DNA of 64,000 nucleotides from Sciurus carolinensis (Eukaryota; Chordata; Mammalia; Rodentia; Sciuridae), in the NCBI RefSeq assembly GCF_902686445.1, contig NC_062232.1, forward strand, positions 13,561,105-13,625,104, in the 5' to 3' direction. The notes beneath the pieces are model-generated. The model was not told the DNA's origin, made no database searches, and saw only the letters and a program-made list of their open reading frames with translations. Made by a program: the position numbers and the translations under genes. Below, piece by piece: positions 20,160 to 32,629 of this stretch. How positions within the stretch are numbered: the first letter of the stretch is position 1; each line of letters begins with the position of its first letter.

Positions 20160-20690
20160 CAAATACTACCTTGGCCAGTTGATCAAGGCGAACATCAACC
20201 AGTGATAAGTCATATTGATAGCATGTACCCTTGATATGCTGTGATGAAAATGGCACTTTATCTCTGCAATTATCATCTGCAAAACCTGTAACTCCAGTCT
20301 GATCATGAAGAAAATATCGGTCAAATTCCAATGAGAGACATTCTTCAAAATACCCAACTAGCACTTCTCAAAATTATCGGTCATGAAAAACAAGGAGTCT
20401 GAGAAGTTATTCAAGACCAGAAGAGACTAAAGATATAGGATTAAATGCAATGTGATCTCTTGACTGAATCCTGGAACGTCAAAAACAGCAGAAATACCTT
20501 AGTGAAAAAATTGGTGAAATCCAAACGAAGACTGGAATTTTTCTATTAACTATAGAAAGGTATTAATGTTTTCTGACTGTGAAAATGATCTAGGGTAATG
20601 TAAGAGGAACCTCTGTACCATCTTTGCTACTTTTCTGTTAGTGTAAAATCATCTAAAATAAAAAACCTATTAAAAATAAAAACTATTACT
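20160..20690 (+). mobile_element. Old L1 (L1ME-type) 3' end
   Basis: 'agaagagactaaagatatagg', 'aatgcaatgtgatctcttgactgaatcctgg', 'gtgaaaaaattggtgaaatcc', 'ctctgtaccatctttgctac' and 'taaaatcatctaaaataaaa' give the 3' UTR order of L1ME elements. Confidence 0.7.
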
Positions 20691-22184
20691 TAATCCAGTT
20701 ATTAGAAAACTTTTAAATGTTTGGACAATTTGAGTATGTGAACCTATTTTTTCAACTGTAAATTTTTTAAAATTTAAGTACAGATCAAGTATTTCCAATG
20801 GAAATTTGGAATCTGAAACAAGATGTGTTAAAAGTGACATTCAAAAGGCTCAGCCTCCATCAGCATAGAGCAAGACAGAGAAAGGTGGAGAAGGATGGGT
20901 AGAGGTGGGGTGGGGGTGGGACAAGGAAAATAACTAGCATATGTCACTATTCTTGTACCAACTGGAACACTGCTTTCCACACCCACTCAGCTTCACCTCT
21001 TTGCTCCATCCTTGAATCCGGGAAAAGTCATGTTTAGTGAGTTTCCCTTGTGCACTCCCATGGCATGTGGACTCAGTCTTTGCCATGCTTGGAGCTTCAG
21101 AGTCCCCACTAGTCCTGGACTTCACCGTCATAGAGATAAATAATGCACATGAAGAGATGGACATTTTCCTGGCCTTCCACTGGATGCTTGCCTTCATTCT
21201 ATAAGGAGAATGACAGATCTTTGAAGGCAAAAATCTGGTATTCCCAATATTCTGTACACCACACTGCAGCCTGAACTGACTGATGGATGAAGATGATGAC
21301 AATGATGATTAATGACCTCAAAACTGTGTTTTCAGGTTTTTCCCCCTTTTCTCTACAGAATTCTTCCCAGTGTTCTTCATATCTACCTAAGCTGGCCAAA
21401 TCATCATTTTCTGAAATAAATGAAGTTGAGTGGATCTCCTTTGTTACCTTTGTGAATCGAATGCACTAGCTTTCCTCTCATGCTAGCCATATGGTCTTGC
21501 CTCTGCTCAGTTTTTCCAGGGCACACGTGCAGGGAATCTAATAATGGATTCCAGCCAGCCTCTGGGCCATTATGTAAATAGGAATCCTCTAACACCCCCC
21601 ACAATCCCTTAGGAATTTCTCTAATTCATTAACTTAAGTTTTAAAAAGCCACACACACACTCCTTTTCATGGTACTAGGTGGTCTTAACACTACTCTGTT
21701 TTGGAGTGTGGCTATACTTTTAGGAATTGGGGGCATGGGATTTTATGACACTGGTTACTTAAGTGTTCAATCTCATTAAGCTCCTAAAATCATCACCTGC
21801 TCACAGGGTTGCCCAATAGGTTATTTCCCCTGCCAATATTTGTACACTCTAGCCTATTAGGTTTATACAAAATTAGAATTATTTTTCTCTTTGAAGAACT
21901 GAATCCTGTATCAGACCTAGTGATCCCTTCTAACTCTGATAAAGCTTTTTATCTTAAAGTCTGTATTCCCCAATGTAGCTTTCTTTAGGTTAGAAATTGC
22001 CTGTTACCTTTTTTATTCTCTTACCTTCTACCTTTCTGAATTTTATCCCTGAAATGTGACTCTTGTAATTGACATATAGTAATGTTTTAAAAAATCCTGA
22101 CAATTTCTGTTTCTTAATTGGCTAGCTTATTCACTTGCACATGTTATTAATTGTACTTCTTAAATTTAAATTTGTTTGGCCACT
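20691..22184. other. mostly unassigned
   Basis: 21215-21300 has 'gatctttgaaggcaaaaatctgg' and 'caatattctgtacacc', a possible L2 3' end. A CA run lies at 21650-21660. Otherwise nothing recognised; a 122-codon minus frame at 20934-21302 has no domain I know. Confidence 0.35.
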
Positions 22185-22830
22185 CTTTCATATATATATT
22201 TTCACCATATGCATAGATCTTTATTTTTAAGGCTATTTTTAGAGCAATTTTAGGTTCATGGCAAAATGGAGAGGAAGATAGTTTTCCCGTAAACCTCCTG
22301 CCTCCACATAGGCCCAGGCTCCCCCATTATTAGCATCTAACACTGATTGATACATTTGTTGTAATTGATGAATCTACACTGACACATCGTTATCACCCTC
22401 CCTCTAACCCCTGGCAACCTCTGGCCTTTCTTCTGTCTCCATAGTTTTGCCTTTTATGGAATGTCATACAATTGGAATCATACAGTATGTAGACCTTTCA
22501 AATTAGCATTTCTCACTTAGTAATATGCATTTAAGTTTCTTCCACATCTTTTCATAGCTTGAGAGCTTATTTCTTTTTAGTTCTGAGTTTATTTATTCAA
22601 CCACCTTTTTTAAAAATTTTTCATTTGTCCTGCATTTACTGTTATCTTTTCTTTCTGATTTTTTGCCACTTTTGGATTACTTGTGGTTTATTGTGGGTTT
22701 CCCTTATTTTGTTGTTCTTTTTTTATTTATTTGAACTTTGTAGATACTTTTAGTGATTGCTCTTGAAATTTATTTATATACAGTCAATTCCCAAAGTGAA
22801 AAATCAAATCATATTTTAACTTCCCTGTAG
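22185..22830 (-). mobile_element. Old L1 (L1M) fragment
   Basis: Plus-strand words in the order of a reverse L1M: 'ttttaggttcatggcaaaatgga', 'tacatttgttgtaattgatgaa', 'cctggcaacctctggcc', 'gtctccatagttttgcctttta', 'cacttagtaatatgcatttaagtt' and 'gcttgagagcttatttctttttag'. Confidence 0.75.
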
Positions 22831-23060
22831 AAAGGGAGTTAGCAAACTATGGCCCAACAATCAAATCCATCCAACTCCTGTTTTTACAAATAAAGTTTGA
22901 TTGGAACACAGATCTGTCCTTTCATTTATGTATTGTCTGCCACTGCTCTCATGCTCCAATGATATGGTTGAGAAGTCATGACAAAGACTGTATGGTTAGC
23001 AAAGCTTAAGAATATTGACTATCTGATCTTTTATAGAAAAACTGTGCCAGCCTCTGCTCT
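22831..23060 (-). mobile_element. hAT-type non-autonomous DNA element
   Basis: 'gagttagcaaactatggccca', 'tttttacaaataaagtttgattggaaca' and 'ttatagaaaaactgtgccagcc' are landmarks of a common short DNA element whose ends read 'gtttgccgacccctg' and its complement. Inserted between two L1M stretches. Orientation is by convention. Confidence 0.6.
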
Positions 23061-23722
23061 ATGATAATACCCTTAAGGACCTTAGAAGATTTTGATGCTG
23101 ATCTCCCCTCTTCTTATTTATATGAAATTGTTGTCAAGTATATTATCATTTTTTCTGAACTCCATAAATTTGACACTAGTATTCCTTGTTTCCCAAGTAT
23201 TATTTGCTTATATGTACAAACATTTCTACCATTTTATTGTTCACCATTTATTTTTGCATCTTAGACCATCCTTCAGGCATCAGTTTTCTTCTTCCTGAAG
23301 TACATCTGTTAGAGGGTGTTCCTTTAGTGAAATTATTTTCGTGGTAAATCCCTGTATTTGAGTATCTATAATTATCTTCATTTTATCCTCCCTCCTGAAG
23401 TATGATTTTTCTATACAATTCTAAGTTGATAGTTATTTTCTTTCAACAGTTGGAAAATATTATTCCACTATCTTCTGATTTCCATTGTTGTTGAAGGCAA
23501 GTGTTAGTGTAATTGTCATTCTTTTGAGGATGATCCATCTTTTCTCTCTGGCCCCTTTTAAGATCTCTTGGCAGTTGGTGTTCTGCAGTTGAATTATGAT
23601 ATGTTTAGGCATGAATTTCCTCTTTTAAAATATTCTGCTTGGTATGTGCTATTGTGTTTTTCATCAGTCTTGGAAGATTCAAGTCATTATCTCTTCAAAT
23701 ATTGCTCTCATGCACTCTGGCT

Positions 23723-23784
<62 letters not shown>

Positions 23785-24260
23785 TCTCTCTCATTTCCAA
23801 GTAAATTTATGTTTGATCCTCTGGTCTGCATTCTGTATAATTTTGATCCTCCTTTCAATTGAATCGAATCTACTATTTAACCAGTCCATTCGATTTTTAG
23901 TAATTATATTTTTATTTACAGAAGTTTCATTAAAAAATCTTCCTGGTCACTTCTGCTAGCCTATGATTGCCTGTTCATCTATATGATTGCATCTTTTATT
24001 TCCTTAAAAATTTCACATATTGCTGCTCTGTATTGCATATCTGGCAATTCCTATATTTCTAATCATTGTGGAGATCTGAATCTATTATATATTGTTTAAG
24101 CTACCTCTAGGTAATAGTGATTTGCTTTAACATATTGTGAGCTTTTTGCTTTATTTTAATCTGTGGGAATCCTGTAGGTCTAAATTAAAAAAACTTTTTC
24201 TTCCAAGGAGAGTTTGCTTCAATGAAGAATCAGGGATGCTTCTGATTTAAAACCACTTCA
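23061..24260 (-). mobile_element. Old L1-derived sequence interrupted by a CT tract
   Basis: Blocks such as 'cattcttttgaggatgatcc', 'ttctgcagttgaattatgatatg', 'catcagtcttggaagattcaag', 'gtctgcattctgta' and 'ttctaatcattgtggagatct' resemble reverse L1M sequence. The match is loose, and parts may belong to another old element. Confidence 0.4.
23725..23791 (+). repeat. (CT)n microsatellite, about 67 bases
   Basis: Nearly pure CT with single T insertions near 23769 and 23785. Likely length-variable. It produces the SLSLSL peptides seen in two frames, which are not proteins. Confidence 0.97.
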
Positions 24261-24569
24261 GCCACTGTGTGGATCTTGGCTTACTAAATGGGTTCCAGGA
24301 TCAGCATTACCACCACAATGCTTGCCTAAGACTCAGTATGCCCATAATAATGTTATTATGGGTATCTGCTCCTGGGGCATTCCCTCTGCTTTGGCCTGGA
24401 CTAGGATTGGTTTTAATTTGGGGGAACTGCAGTGATAGAAAGCTTTTAATGTCTCTTCAGCTACTTGCAAGGCCAGAAATGCCTTGAAGATTATCTTAGA
24501 TTAAGAATATAGCTATATATCTGATTTGCAATGGGTGAGTCTCTCAGAACACTCCTCCCTCCTTGAATA

Positions 24570-24605
24570 ACAACAACAACAGCAACACACACACATACAC
24601 ACACC
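24570..24605 (+). repeat. CAA/CA compound microsatellite
   Basis: Four CAA units then seven or more CA units with one T interruption. Confidence 0.9.
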
Positions 24606-25711
24606 TCATTATATTGCCAAAAGCAGAAAGTTCTTTGTTAAATTTTGAAACATATTGTTTTAGAGGAAAATCTGTTTTTTAAGTCATTATTCCTTGTTTC
24701 ACTAACTGTACCAAATACCCAACTTGCTTCGTTATTTAGTCATTGTTTTTATCATCCTCGTTATTAAGAATGACTATGGGCCTCAAGATGTTTGCTTCTT
24801 ATGTATAAAACTGAGATTTCAGTACATGGCACCTAAGGCTAGATTCTAGTTGGCCTCTGGAAGTGGACACTTAGAATCCTGGCCAGGAGAATAGCATTCC
24901 ACTTGCCATAACCTCACTTATATATGGAAACTGTTGATGCCTCAACACTGCAGGAAAACATTATTTAGTATTCATAGGCTGCTGTATAGTTGTCAAATGC
25001 CTTACAACCCATTTTTGTAAGTCATTTCTCACTACTATTCAGAAAATCAGGAGACTCTAGATCCAGTTCTATGTCTCCCGCTATTCGACGTTACTGAATG
25101 ATCCAAAGTCCAAACTTCTATCCCTTTCTGCTCTACATTTATTGAATAAGTGGATTTACAAAAATGAAAAACTGGCTGCTACATCCCCCTTTTTCCTGAT
25201 ACCATTTCTTTCTGACTAAACATGAATAAAGGGAGGCTGATCTGACAAATATTAAAGCAAACACTTTTATACTGGTTTTTCTTCAAGACCCTGCTATAAA
25301 ATGGAGAAATAAGCATCCAATGTCAGTACTATGGACAAGGGCCTCTCTATGAGGCTCTTGCCATTACCAGGCAAACCACTCCTAGTGTTAAAAATTCCCT
25401 ACAGATGTATAACTACAATGCATTTTTTAAATTTTAAAAATAAATAAATCATACATTGACATTAAAAAATTTTCTAGACATACAAAAAGTATGCTGTCAC
25501 AGAAAGGGCAAGAAGCCTTTAAGTAGGTGCCTTATGATAAGTGGGGAAGATTGGGTGGGAAAAATATGGGAAACATCCCTGTAGTTACAGAGAATCACAA
25601 GGCCCCTAAGACTATGAAGGCAAGAAAAGAAATGCAGTTATTGAACTCCTGCTATGGACCTAATGCTTTTCTCTTTCTTGAATAAGTTACTAAAAATGTC
25701 AAAAAATAATA
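24606..25711. other. unassigned stretch
   Basis: About 1.1 kb without a nameable repeat or coding signal. Confidence 0.4.
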
Positions 25712-25842
25712 GAGATTACAGGTGTGGTGGCATGTGCCTATAGTTTCAGTTACTCAGAAGCCTGAAGCAGGAGGATCACAAGTTCAAGGGCAGCCTAGGG
25801 AACACAGCAAACTTCATCACACACACACACAAAAAAAAAACA
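25712..25842 (+). mobile_element. B1-like/MEN SINE lacking the ID part
   Basis: 'ggtgtggtggcatgtgcctatag', 'gaagcaggaggatcacaagttc' and 'aagggcagcctagggaacacag' form the B1-like head. Instead of the ID tail there is CA repeat and an A-run of 10. agagatta before and agcgatta after may be the target-site duplication. Confidence 0.8.
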
Positions 25843-25854
25843 ACAGCGATTAAG

Positions 25855-26165
25855 GAGAATAACATCCATTTATCTATCATCTAGATTTAACAATTGCTAA
25901 CACTTTGTCATACTTATTTCATCCACTTTTTGCTGAACTATTTAGAATTATAGATATAATAATATTTTGTCCTTAAAGCTTTATCACATCTTATATAATC
26001 ACAATGCCATTATCACATCTAACAAAATTAACAGTAATTCCTTAGTATTATCTCATACTTATTCCATATTAAAATTTCCCCAATACCTTTTGTAACTGGT
26101 TGTTCAAAGCAGGATCCAATCAAGGACCATGCATTCAATTTGGTGATTATATCTAAGACTCTATT
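25855..26165. mobile_element. Old L1 (L1M) fragment
   Basis: 'catctagatttaacaattgctaacac', 'cacaatgccattatcacatct', 'aacaaaattaacagtaattcc' and 'caaagcaggatccaatcaagg' match the same L1M segment as 10650-11135, here less broken. Confidence 0.65.
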
Positions 26166-26189
26166 GACCCAAATGGTCCTGGTAATTTT

Positions 26190-26330
26190 CATGTCATTTT
26201 ATCTTCATAACAATCCAAAAATGCAGTAATCATTATTTCCATTGTACAAATGCAAAATTGAGGCTAGAGAAGTAGTTATCCCAAGATCACAATGTCAGTA
26301 ACTGTGTAGAGGACATTTCCTGCATTTTTA
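26190..26330 (-). repeat. MIR SINE
   Basis: 'cttcataacaatccaaaaatgcagtaatcattatttcc', 'gtacaaatgcaaaattgaggc', then 'ttatcccaagatcacaatg': reverse MIR core. Confidence 0.6.
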
Positions 26331-26934
26331 GCTGTGCAGTATCCAAATCCCTTTCCTATTTTAAGTGAGTTCTATTGCATCTGGGTGGGGGCACCTCTGG
26401 CTGCTAGGAGAGAAGAACTAATTTGGCAAATTGGATACCTTGGTGCAGGACTAGAAGTGTCTGGAAAAGTAAAACTTTCTGCTATGATGTAAATATTCTG
26501 TATCTGTGTTGTCCAATATGTTATCACCAGACACATGTAGCAGTTACAGATTTAGACAGACTGATGCCAAGCTGCAGGGACAGATGAGAAATTATACACA
26601 GCATTGGTGGCAGCAGTTAGAGCCTGGTGGTGTTGGCAGCACTGAGGATTGGGTTGATGGTGGTATTCCGGTTAGCTCACTTGCCCACTTTCATGTCTGA
26701 CCCTGTACTGAACATGTCAATTATCTGAACCACACAACAGTCATCCAGTAAACTCCCCTTTTGCTTAAAATTTCCAGAGTCAGTTTCTGCTGTTTGAAAT
26801 CAACAATCCCTTGGCACATACTGCTAGTTCTCACACAATTCATTTTTTTCCTTAGGAGCTGAATCCCCATTGTTAGCTAGACATGAGTTGTAGCTAGTTG
26901 TGGCTTTTAACTAAATTATGATCAATGGGATGGA
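26331..26934. other. unassigned stretch
   Basis: 26455-26530 ('gatgtaaatattctgtatctgtgttgtcc') resembles part of an old repeat. A 64-codon frame at 26506 is unsupported. Confidence 0.35.
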
Positions 26935-27290
26935 GTTGAAAGTGTGGTATGCAAATTCAGAAAGTGTCTCCATATAGGAGGCATGTACTTTTTCCTCTTT
27001 TCCTCCTTCCAGCTGAATGGAATGTGAATGTGATTGGCAGAGCTTAATAGGCCATCTTGGACTATGAAGTAGAAAACAAGTCTTCAGGATGGTGGAGAAT
27101 CAAAGTAGAAGGAGCATATTACCCTTAAGTTTATGAATTCACTTCAATAGCCCTGGTTGTTTACATTTAAGTGAAAGAGGAAAAAGTTATATCTTGTTTA
27201 TGCCACTATTGATTTTTCTTCTTTTTACCTGAACTTAATCCTGTTACATCTCAGCTGAACCTAATCTTAACTATAAACCCAGGTGTGGTT
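26935..27290 (+). mobile_element. LTR-like old repeat (MaLR-like)
   Basis: 'gccatcttggactatgaagt', 'agtcttcaggatggtgga', 'aaaaagttatatcttgtttatgcc' and 'cagctgaacctaatcttaact' are the end landmarks of an old mammalian LTR. The exact subfamily is not known to me. Confidence 0.5.
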
Positions 27291-28164
27291 AATAGATTCA
27301 AATTTGAACCCACACTTGGGACTAAAAGGCTAGAGGTTGATATAAATTTCTTCTCTGGGACTATTCTCCAGATACTAATTTCCATATTTTCATGGGCTAA
27401 GCTACAGTTTTTAGGACTCATCCACCATCTTGCTTGTACATAGAATTATTCTTTGACCCCATCAAAAAGTGCCCTAACCTGGGTTGGGCATTTCCCATTA
27501 GAGGTCTTTACTCTAGCTAGTCCCCTTCCTACAGGGTGAGAAATTAGTAAAGCCAAGACCTTTTAAAAATATGGTTTAGATGACAGAACTTTGGAGTTCT
27601 CTACCCAAATGGCCGAGTCAGCCTCCAGAGCCTTCATTGGCTTCTTCCCTTGGTCCTTCTTCTCAATAGCAGACTATATAGCCAGCATGACCACTATAAA
27701 CCAGAGGTAAGGCTGAGGGGTAATTACAGGGAGGTGTTGATAGAATTTACATGAATATCCCAGACTGTTGGCCCATTGGCCTATGAGGCTCATTATAGTT
27801 GGGAATGGAATCTAGCAGTGAAGAGATGGAGGGGTTGAGCTATAGTTTGGTGACTCAGGCTTACTCTTCCAATGCTATAACCATACAGTGTGGAATTCCA
27901 ATGAGTTCAATAACTTTTATGTCTGCTTGTGCATAAGTTTAAATACTACTTCCTACCTGTGAAAAAACAAATACAGCACACAGATTCTATGGCCTTCCTT
28001 CTGGGTTGTTTTGGTCTCACTTGCTCTATTATTTTCTTGTTCTTTCTCTGACATTCTCCTCTGGTTGTAATAAATCACTTGTAGGCAGGGACTTGGCTTT
28101 CCATTTCTTTCTAGTTCCATGGCCCCTTAGCACAATGTGTTCTTGGGTGCGTTGATTCTATGTC
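27291..28164. other. mostly unassigned
   Basis: 28065-28160 resembles an L2 3' end ('aatcacttgtaggcagggacttgg...ccttagcacaatgtg'). The rest is not recognised. Confidence 0.35.
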
Positions 28165-28171
28165 CTGTGTG

Positions 28172-28320
28172 TCCTAACTCTGGCTGTGCATCATCAGAAT
28201 CATGAGTAAAATGATTTTAAAACATGGAATCCTTAGCTCCACCCAATAATTCTGAAATCTAGACTGAAGTTAGAAGTTTACAAGTTCTACAGATGATTCT
28301 GAAGGACAGCTGTGGTTAAG
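28172..28320 (+). mobile_element. hAT-Charlie type element
   Basis: 'ctctggctgtgcatcatcagaatcatg', 'ggaatccttagctccaccca' and 'agttctacagatgattctgaagg' keep MER58/MER20-like order. Confidence 0.55.
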
Positions 28321-28642
28321 ACACCAAATACAGTGACCAACTGACTCACTCCTGACTTGAGACCTGTGTCCTCAGAGACACAAAAACAAGAGTAAGGAGA
28401 TGAGAATGGGGTGAATTAAGAAGTTGATTCCCCTAGGCCCTCTAACTTCTTTCAAGTTCCAGGGCACAGCATCTGCGTCTCATTTCTACTAGCCTCTTGG
28501 CATTAGGTGGATGTCTTAGCACTTCCCATAGTTCAAAGCTTAATTATGAATTTCAAAATCAGGGTAGCAGCTGATAGTCCTCAAGTTTCTATCTGTACCT
28601 CTTTATATATTTTGATGATACACTCCTAATCTTCTAGCACAG

Positions 28643-29046
28643 TGTCTAGTCCATTTTGTGCTGCTGCAATAGAAGACCAGATCTGGACTGAGAAATTTAT
28701 GTTTACAAATGTATCTGGCTCACAGTTATGTAGGCTGGAAAGTATGAAATCAAGGGGTTGCATCTGGTGAGGGCCTTCTTGCTGCATCATAACATGGAGG
28801 AAGGCACCCACGTGAATGAACTGGAATGCAAGAGAGAGAATAAAAGAGCCAAACTTTCCTTTTATAACAAACCCACTCCCATGACAACTCACTCATTCTA
28901 ATTATAAGGGCATTAATCTATTCATGAAAACCCCTTCTCCCAGGACCCAAAGTCCTCCCTCTGGGCCCCATGTCTCAACCCTGCTGCATGGAGGAGAATT
29001 CAGTTTCCAAACTCAAACTTTGGGAGACATATCCAAACCATGGCAA
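28643..29046 (-). mobile_element. MLT1/MST-type LTR
   Basis: Plus strand opens 'tgtctagtccattttgtgctgctgc', then 'ctggctcacagttatgtaggctgg', 'tggtgagggccttcttgctgc', 'cataacatggaggaaggc' and 'ataagggcattaatctattcatgaa', and ends 'gacatatccaaaccatggca'. Clear reverse MaLR LTR, nearly full length. The 88- and 89-codon frames here are chance frames. Confidence 0.8.
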
Positions 29047-31903
29047 ACAGTAATTGGCCTACAGTGGATAATTTTTGAATGCTTATCTAAGAAAAATATC
29101 TTGACATGTGTTCAAGGAACACTGCATTTGGTTCTGGAAAAATTTAGGGTCACTGAGACTTTATATTCAAAATCTTTCAAAGAAATGAATTAAGGGCTCT
29201 TTAATTTTACATAACTACTTACTGATAAACTTGTTTAGTAGCCAATTACTAGGCCACGGTTAGAAATATGATGGGAACTTTAAAAATCCTTTCTACCTCA
29301 AAGAAATACCTGCCAAACTCTTCTACCTTATCTTTCATGGTACATTTTAACCAGGACTTCTGATGCTCACGTTTTAATGTCTTCATTATTTAAAATACAC
29401 TCAGGTATGGTACTAGAAAATCACAATCTGCTTGAAACCTTTAGAGGTTAGTTCATGTTATGTTGTCTTTTAAGATAAAGGTATGTTCTTTTAGAAAATC
29501 CAGAACATATAGCAAAACTGAAGGCCAACAAACACTTAGATAACACAAAGCAGGAGAACTTCAGAGCTGGGGGCCAGATGTCCTAAAGAATTCTTCTAAG
29601 GAAAAACTCTTTGAGATGAACTGTCTCTGTTGGTTTGCTGCCCAGCATTTTCCTCATTGGAGTTGCACAAGATTGCAACAATAGCTTCATCTTTTTCTTG
29701 ATCTCAGTTATTTTTTGTCCCAATAAGTTGGGATTATTTTCAATAACTGCACTGGAAAGAGCTCTGTCAAGTTCCTTTTTTGTTTCATGCTCTAGATCTT
29801 AACTGAAAATAGTACAATGGCTTCATTAGGGACTATAAAAGGCCCAGGCCAGGAATCCTTGGGAAGCCACAACAGAAAGATACCAAGACAGTTTAGGAAG
29901 ATGAAATGAAATAACTATCTACCAAAGGGTCAATTAAACATGCTCTTTCTCCTTTTCTAGAATAGGCAAGTGACTGAGTTTCACCATTTGGGGTCTGCCT
30001 CCTGCAATTGTTGTCATTGACTTGCCCCACAAAGCACCATGCCTTGGGGTCATCGGACTTGATGCTTGTTTAATCCACACTGGGAGATGAGTACCACTGC
30101 TAGGTTCCCTTGAAGGAAAATGTTAAATTGAAACCAACCCCATTGTCAGTATTTCTCAGAATAAAAGGAGCCTGCTTGCTAAGTGAGACAATTGTAAAGT
30201 CTCATCTCCTCCACTCTGCTTTTTTGCCAGAATATTCTATTAACTAAGCAACATTCACAACCTTGTCAGGATTCCATATTACAGTCCACAGACTTAATTG
30301 AAACCATACAGAGAAAATGGCAAACATGGGATAAGTTTCCCAGGGGCTTGGGATTATTGAAATGAGAGTCACATACTGTGGGCTATGATTGAGGGGGCTA
30401 TGTAGGGAAGGGGGGTGCTCAAATGCAAGATCTACTGTAGTTTGAAGTATCGTAATCTGCTTGGCTTTTTCTCCTCCATAGAAGTTTTAAAAATTAAGTA
30501 TCTTAAGCTGGAAAAAGAATCTTTAAAATGATACTCATGTCTTTTTTAAATAAAATGCCTTGGAGATTGGAGAGATACAGCAACTAGATGTAAGACTCTA
30601 GGTCAAATAACTGGATGGTAGCTGACCTGGACCTGTTTGTTTGTGCTCAACTACTAGAATATTTTTGGTAGCTAATGGTAGCCACTGAAAATGTTTGACT
30701 AGGTGAGGGCTAGCTACTCAGTTGCAGCCTTAGGACAAGATTATAAAGAAAGCAATTTTCAAACTATATTCTATCACCTTGCATGAAAGCTTCACTCGAA
30801 AATAGATACAATAACAATATAGCAGAGACGAATTATGATATCATAGTCAGCTTCAGGCAACAATGAATCCTCCTAAATCAATGGTTGAACAGGGACACAC
30901 CCAGGGTTCAATTTCCAGGTTCCATTCCTAAGGGTACAAGCTATGGACATCACTAGGTTCTTATACCTGGGGTTCATTTGAGAGTAGGTAGTATGACTAA
31001 AATATTTGAAATGATCCATATACTTTGAATTCATGTGACTTCATCAGGGAGAGCTCATTTCAGCACTCATGATTCTAATTAGCACGCCATTTATTTTCAC
31101 TAATAAAACTCCTTTCTGACATTTGCTATGCTCATTAGCAAAACCTAGGTGATCTAGATATCAGTAATGGGTATAGTAGTAACCTCCAGAGGGTGGCTTC
31201 TCTGCTTGAAGGTGCATTGACCAGCCCTGGAGTATGTGTACTTGATTGGCATCTGGGTTATAGCTTAACCTAAATTTGATACATATAATATCACTCTATA
31301 ATTGGTAATTGGAGGAATTTTAAAATAAATTTCAGACATTATAACAAACTACTTAGCGATAAAATAATTTAAACTCAGGTCTTCTGACTTCCATTCCCAA
31401 ATCTTTCCCAAAATGCCACCTGCCTCTCTGCTAATAAAAAAGTCAGAAATTTGCTAAACATATGCTAGAAATATTCCAAAATACTAAATCATGTCTGCTT
31501 GTGAAATTAGGATTCTCTAAAATTGGGACCCCAAACTGGTGTATCCTACAACTTCTACAAAGGGGTGTGTTTCAGAGCTGTCTGAGAGAGAACCCACTTC
31601 CCATAGGAACCATCGGTAGAATGACCTGTGACCTTGCAGTATTATGGCACAAGAGACTACAGAAACCTCTATCCTAACCACGAGGTAATTTTGCCTTCTG
31701 ACTTGTTGGAGTGGAGCTTTGGGGTGTGGTGAGATGGACCCTTAATAGGCACTGAATAAATACTTGTCAAGTTAAATTGTGCTGAAATCCCTGCTGGCTC
31801 CCCTGGGAGACTGGGCAGGGAAACTGAAAATGTCCATGGGGCACTGATTTGGGTTTAGAATTGCTTATTTAGAATCCTATCCTTCTCTAAGATTTTGTGT
31901 AAT
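29047..31903. other. repeat-poor unique sequence
   Basis: About 2.9 kb with almost no recognisable interspersed repeats apart from a possible MIR 3' piece at 31725-31775. No coding frame stands out. Some stretches (29.6-30.3 kb) could be weakly constrained, but I see no specific signal. Confidence 0.4.
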
Positions 31904-32096
31904 CCAGTGATTCTTGCCATTAGTGTCATGTTAGATCACTTGAAGAACTTGTAAAACTGCTAGAGTGACTAAGCAATCTCTGGGGTCAGGGGCCAGGGGT
32001 CAGGCATCAGAGTTTGTTTGTTTGTTTGTTTGGGTTTTTTGTTGTTTGGCAAAGTTCTCAGATGATTTGAATATGCAGCCAGGATTGACACTCAGT
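31904..32096 (+). mobile_element. hAT-Charlie type element
   Basis: 'gtgtcatgttagatcacttgaag', 'ggggtcaggcatcagagttt', a TTTG run at 32014-32032, and 'tcagatgatttgaatatgcagcc' give MER58/MER20-like order. Confidence 0.5.
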
Positions 32097-32105
32097 TGTC
32101 TAATC

Positions 32106-32262
32106 CAGCACTTCTCAAACTGCAATGGGCCAGCCATCTGGGGATCTTCCTAGAATGCAGATTTTTACTCACTAGGTCTGCTTAGAGCCTGAGGATCTGC
32201 ATTCCTAACAAGCTCTCAGGTTTACTGCTGCTGCCAGCCCACTTACCACACTTTGAGTGGCC
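32106..32262 (+). mobile_element. hAT-Charlie type element (MER5A-like)
   Basis: 'gcacttctcaaactgcaatg', 'gatttttactcactaggtctg', 'ctgcattcctaacaagctctcagg', 'actgctgctgcca' and 'ccacactttgagtgg'. Immediately follows another hAT remnant in the same orientation. Confidence 0.7.
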
Positions 32263-32629
32263 AAGATTCAATCTCCACCCAAAGGGTTTGGGGAACAAAA
32301 CCACTAGCACAAAACCTGAGATGGGCCAAAGTCTTCTAACTCAACCCCATAATTTACCCTTCTGGAGAATGTAAAGAATATAGCTTCCATGTGAATATGA
32401 AGCAAATAAAATGGTTAAATACCTATTTTGTAAAAACGGAACTTTGACTTCCAATAGATTTGCTTTAAATGTTCAGAATATTTTTCAAAGTACAAAATAG
32501 CCTGCCTCTAGTTCCAAAGAACTTACCATCTAATGTGTTCAAAATTTTAAAAGAGCCATTTCCCTATTCCCTATTTATTAATCCCCTTTATATTTATTGA
32601 TCGTCTTGAATCTTACTGCCTCTTAGTTA

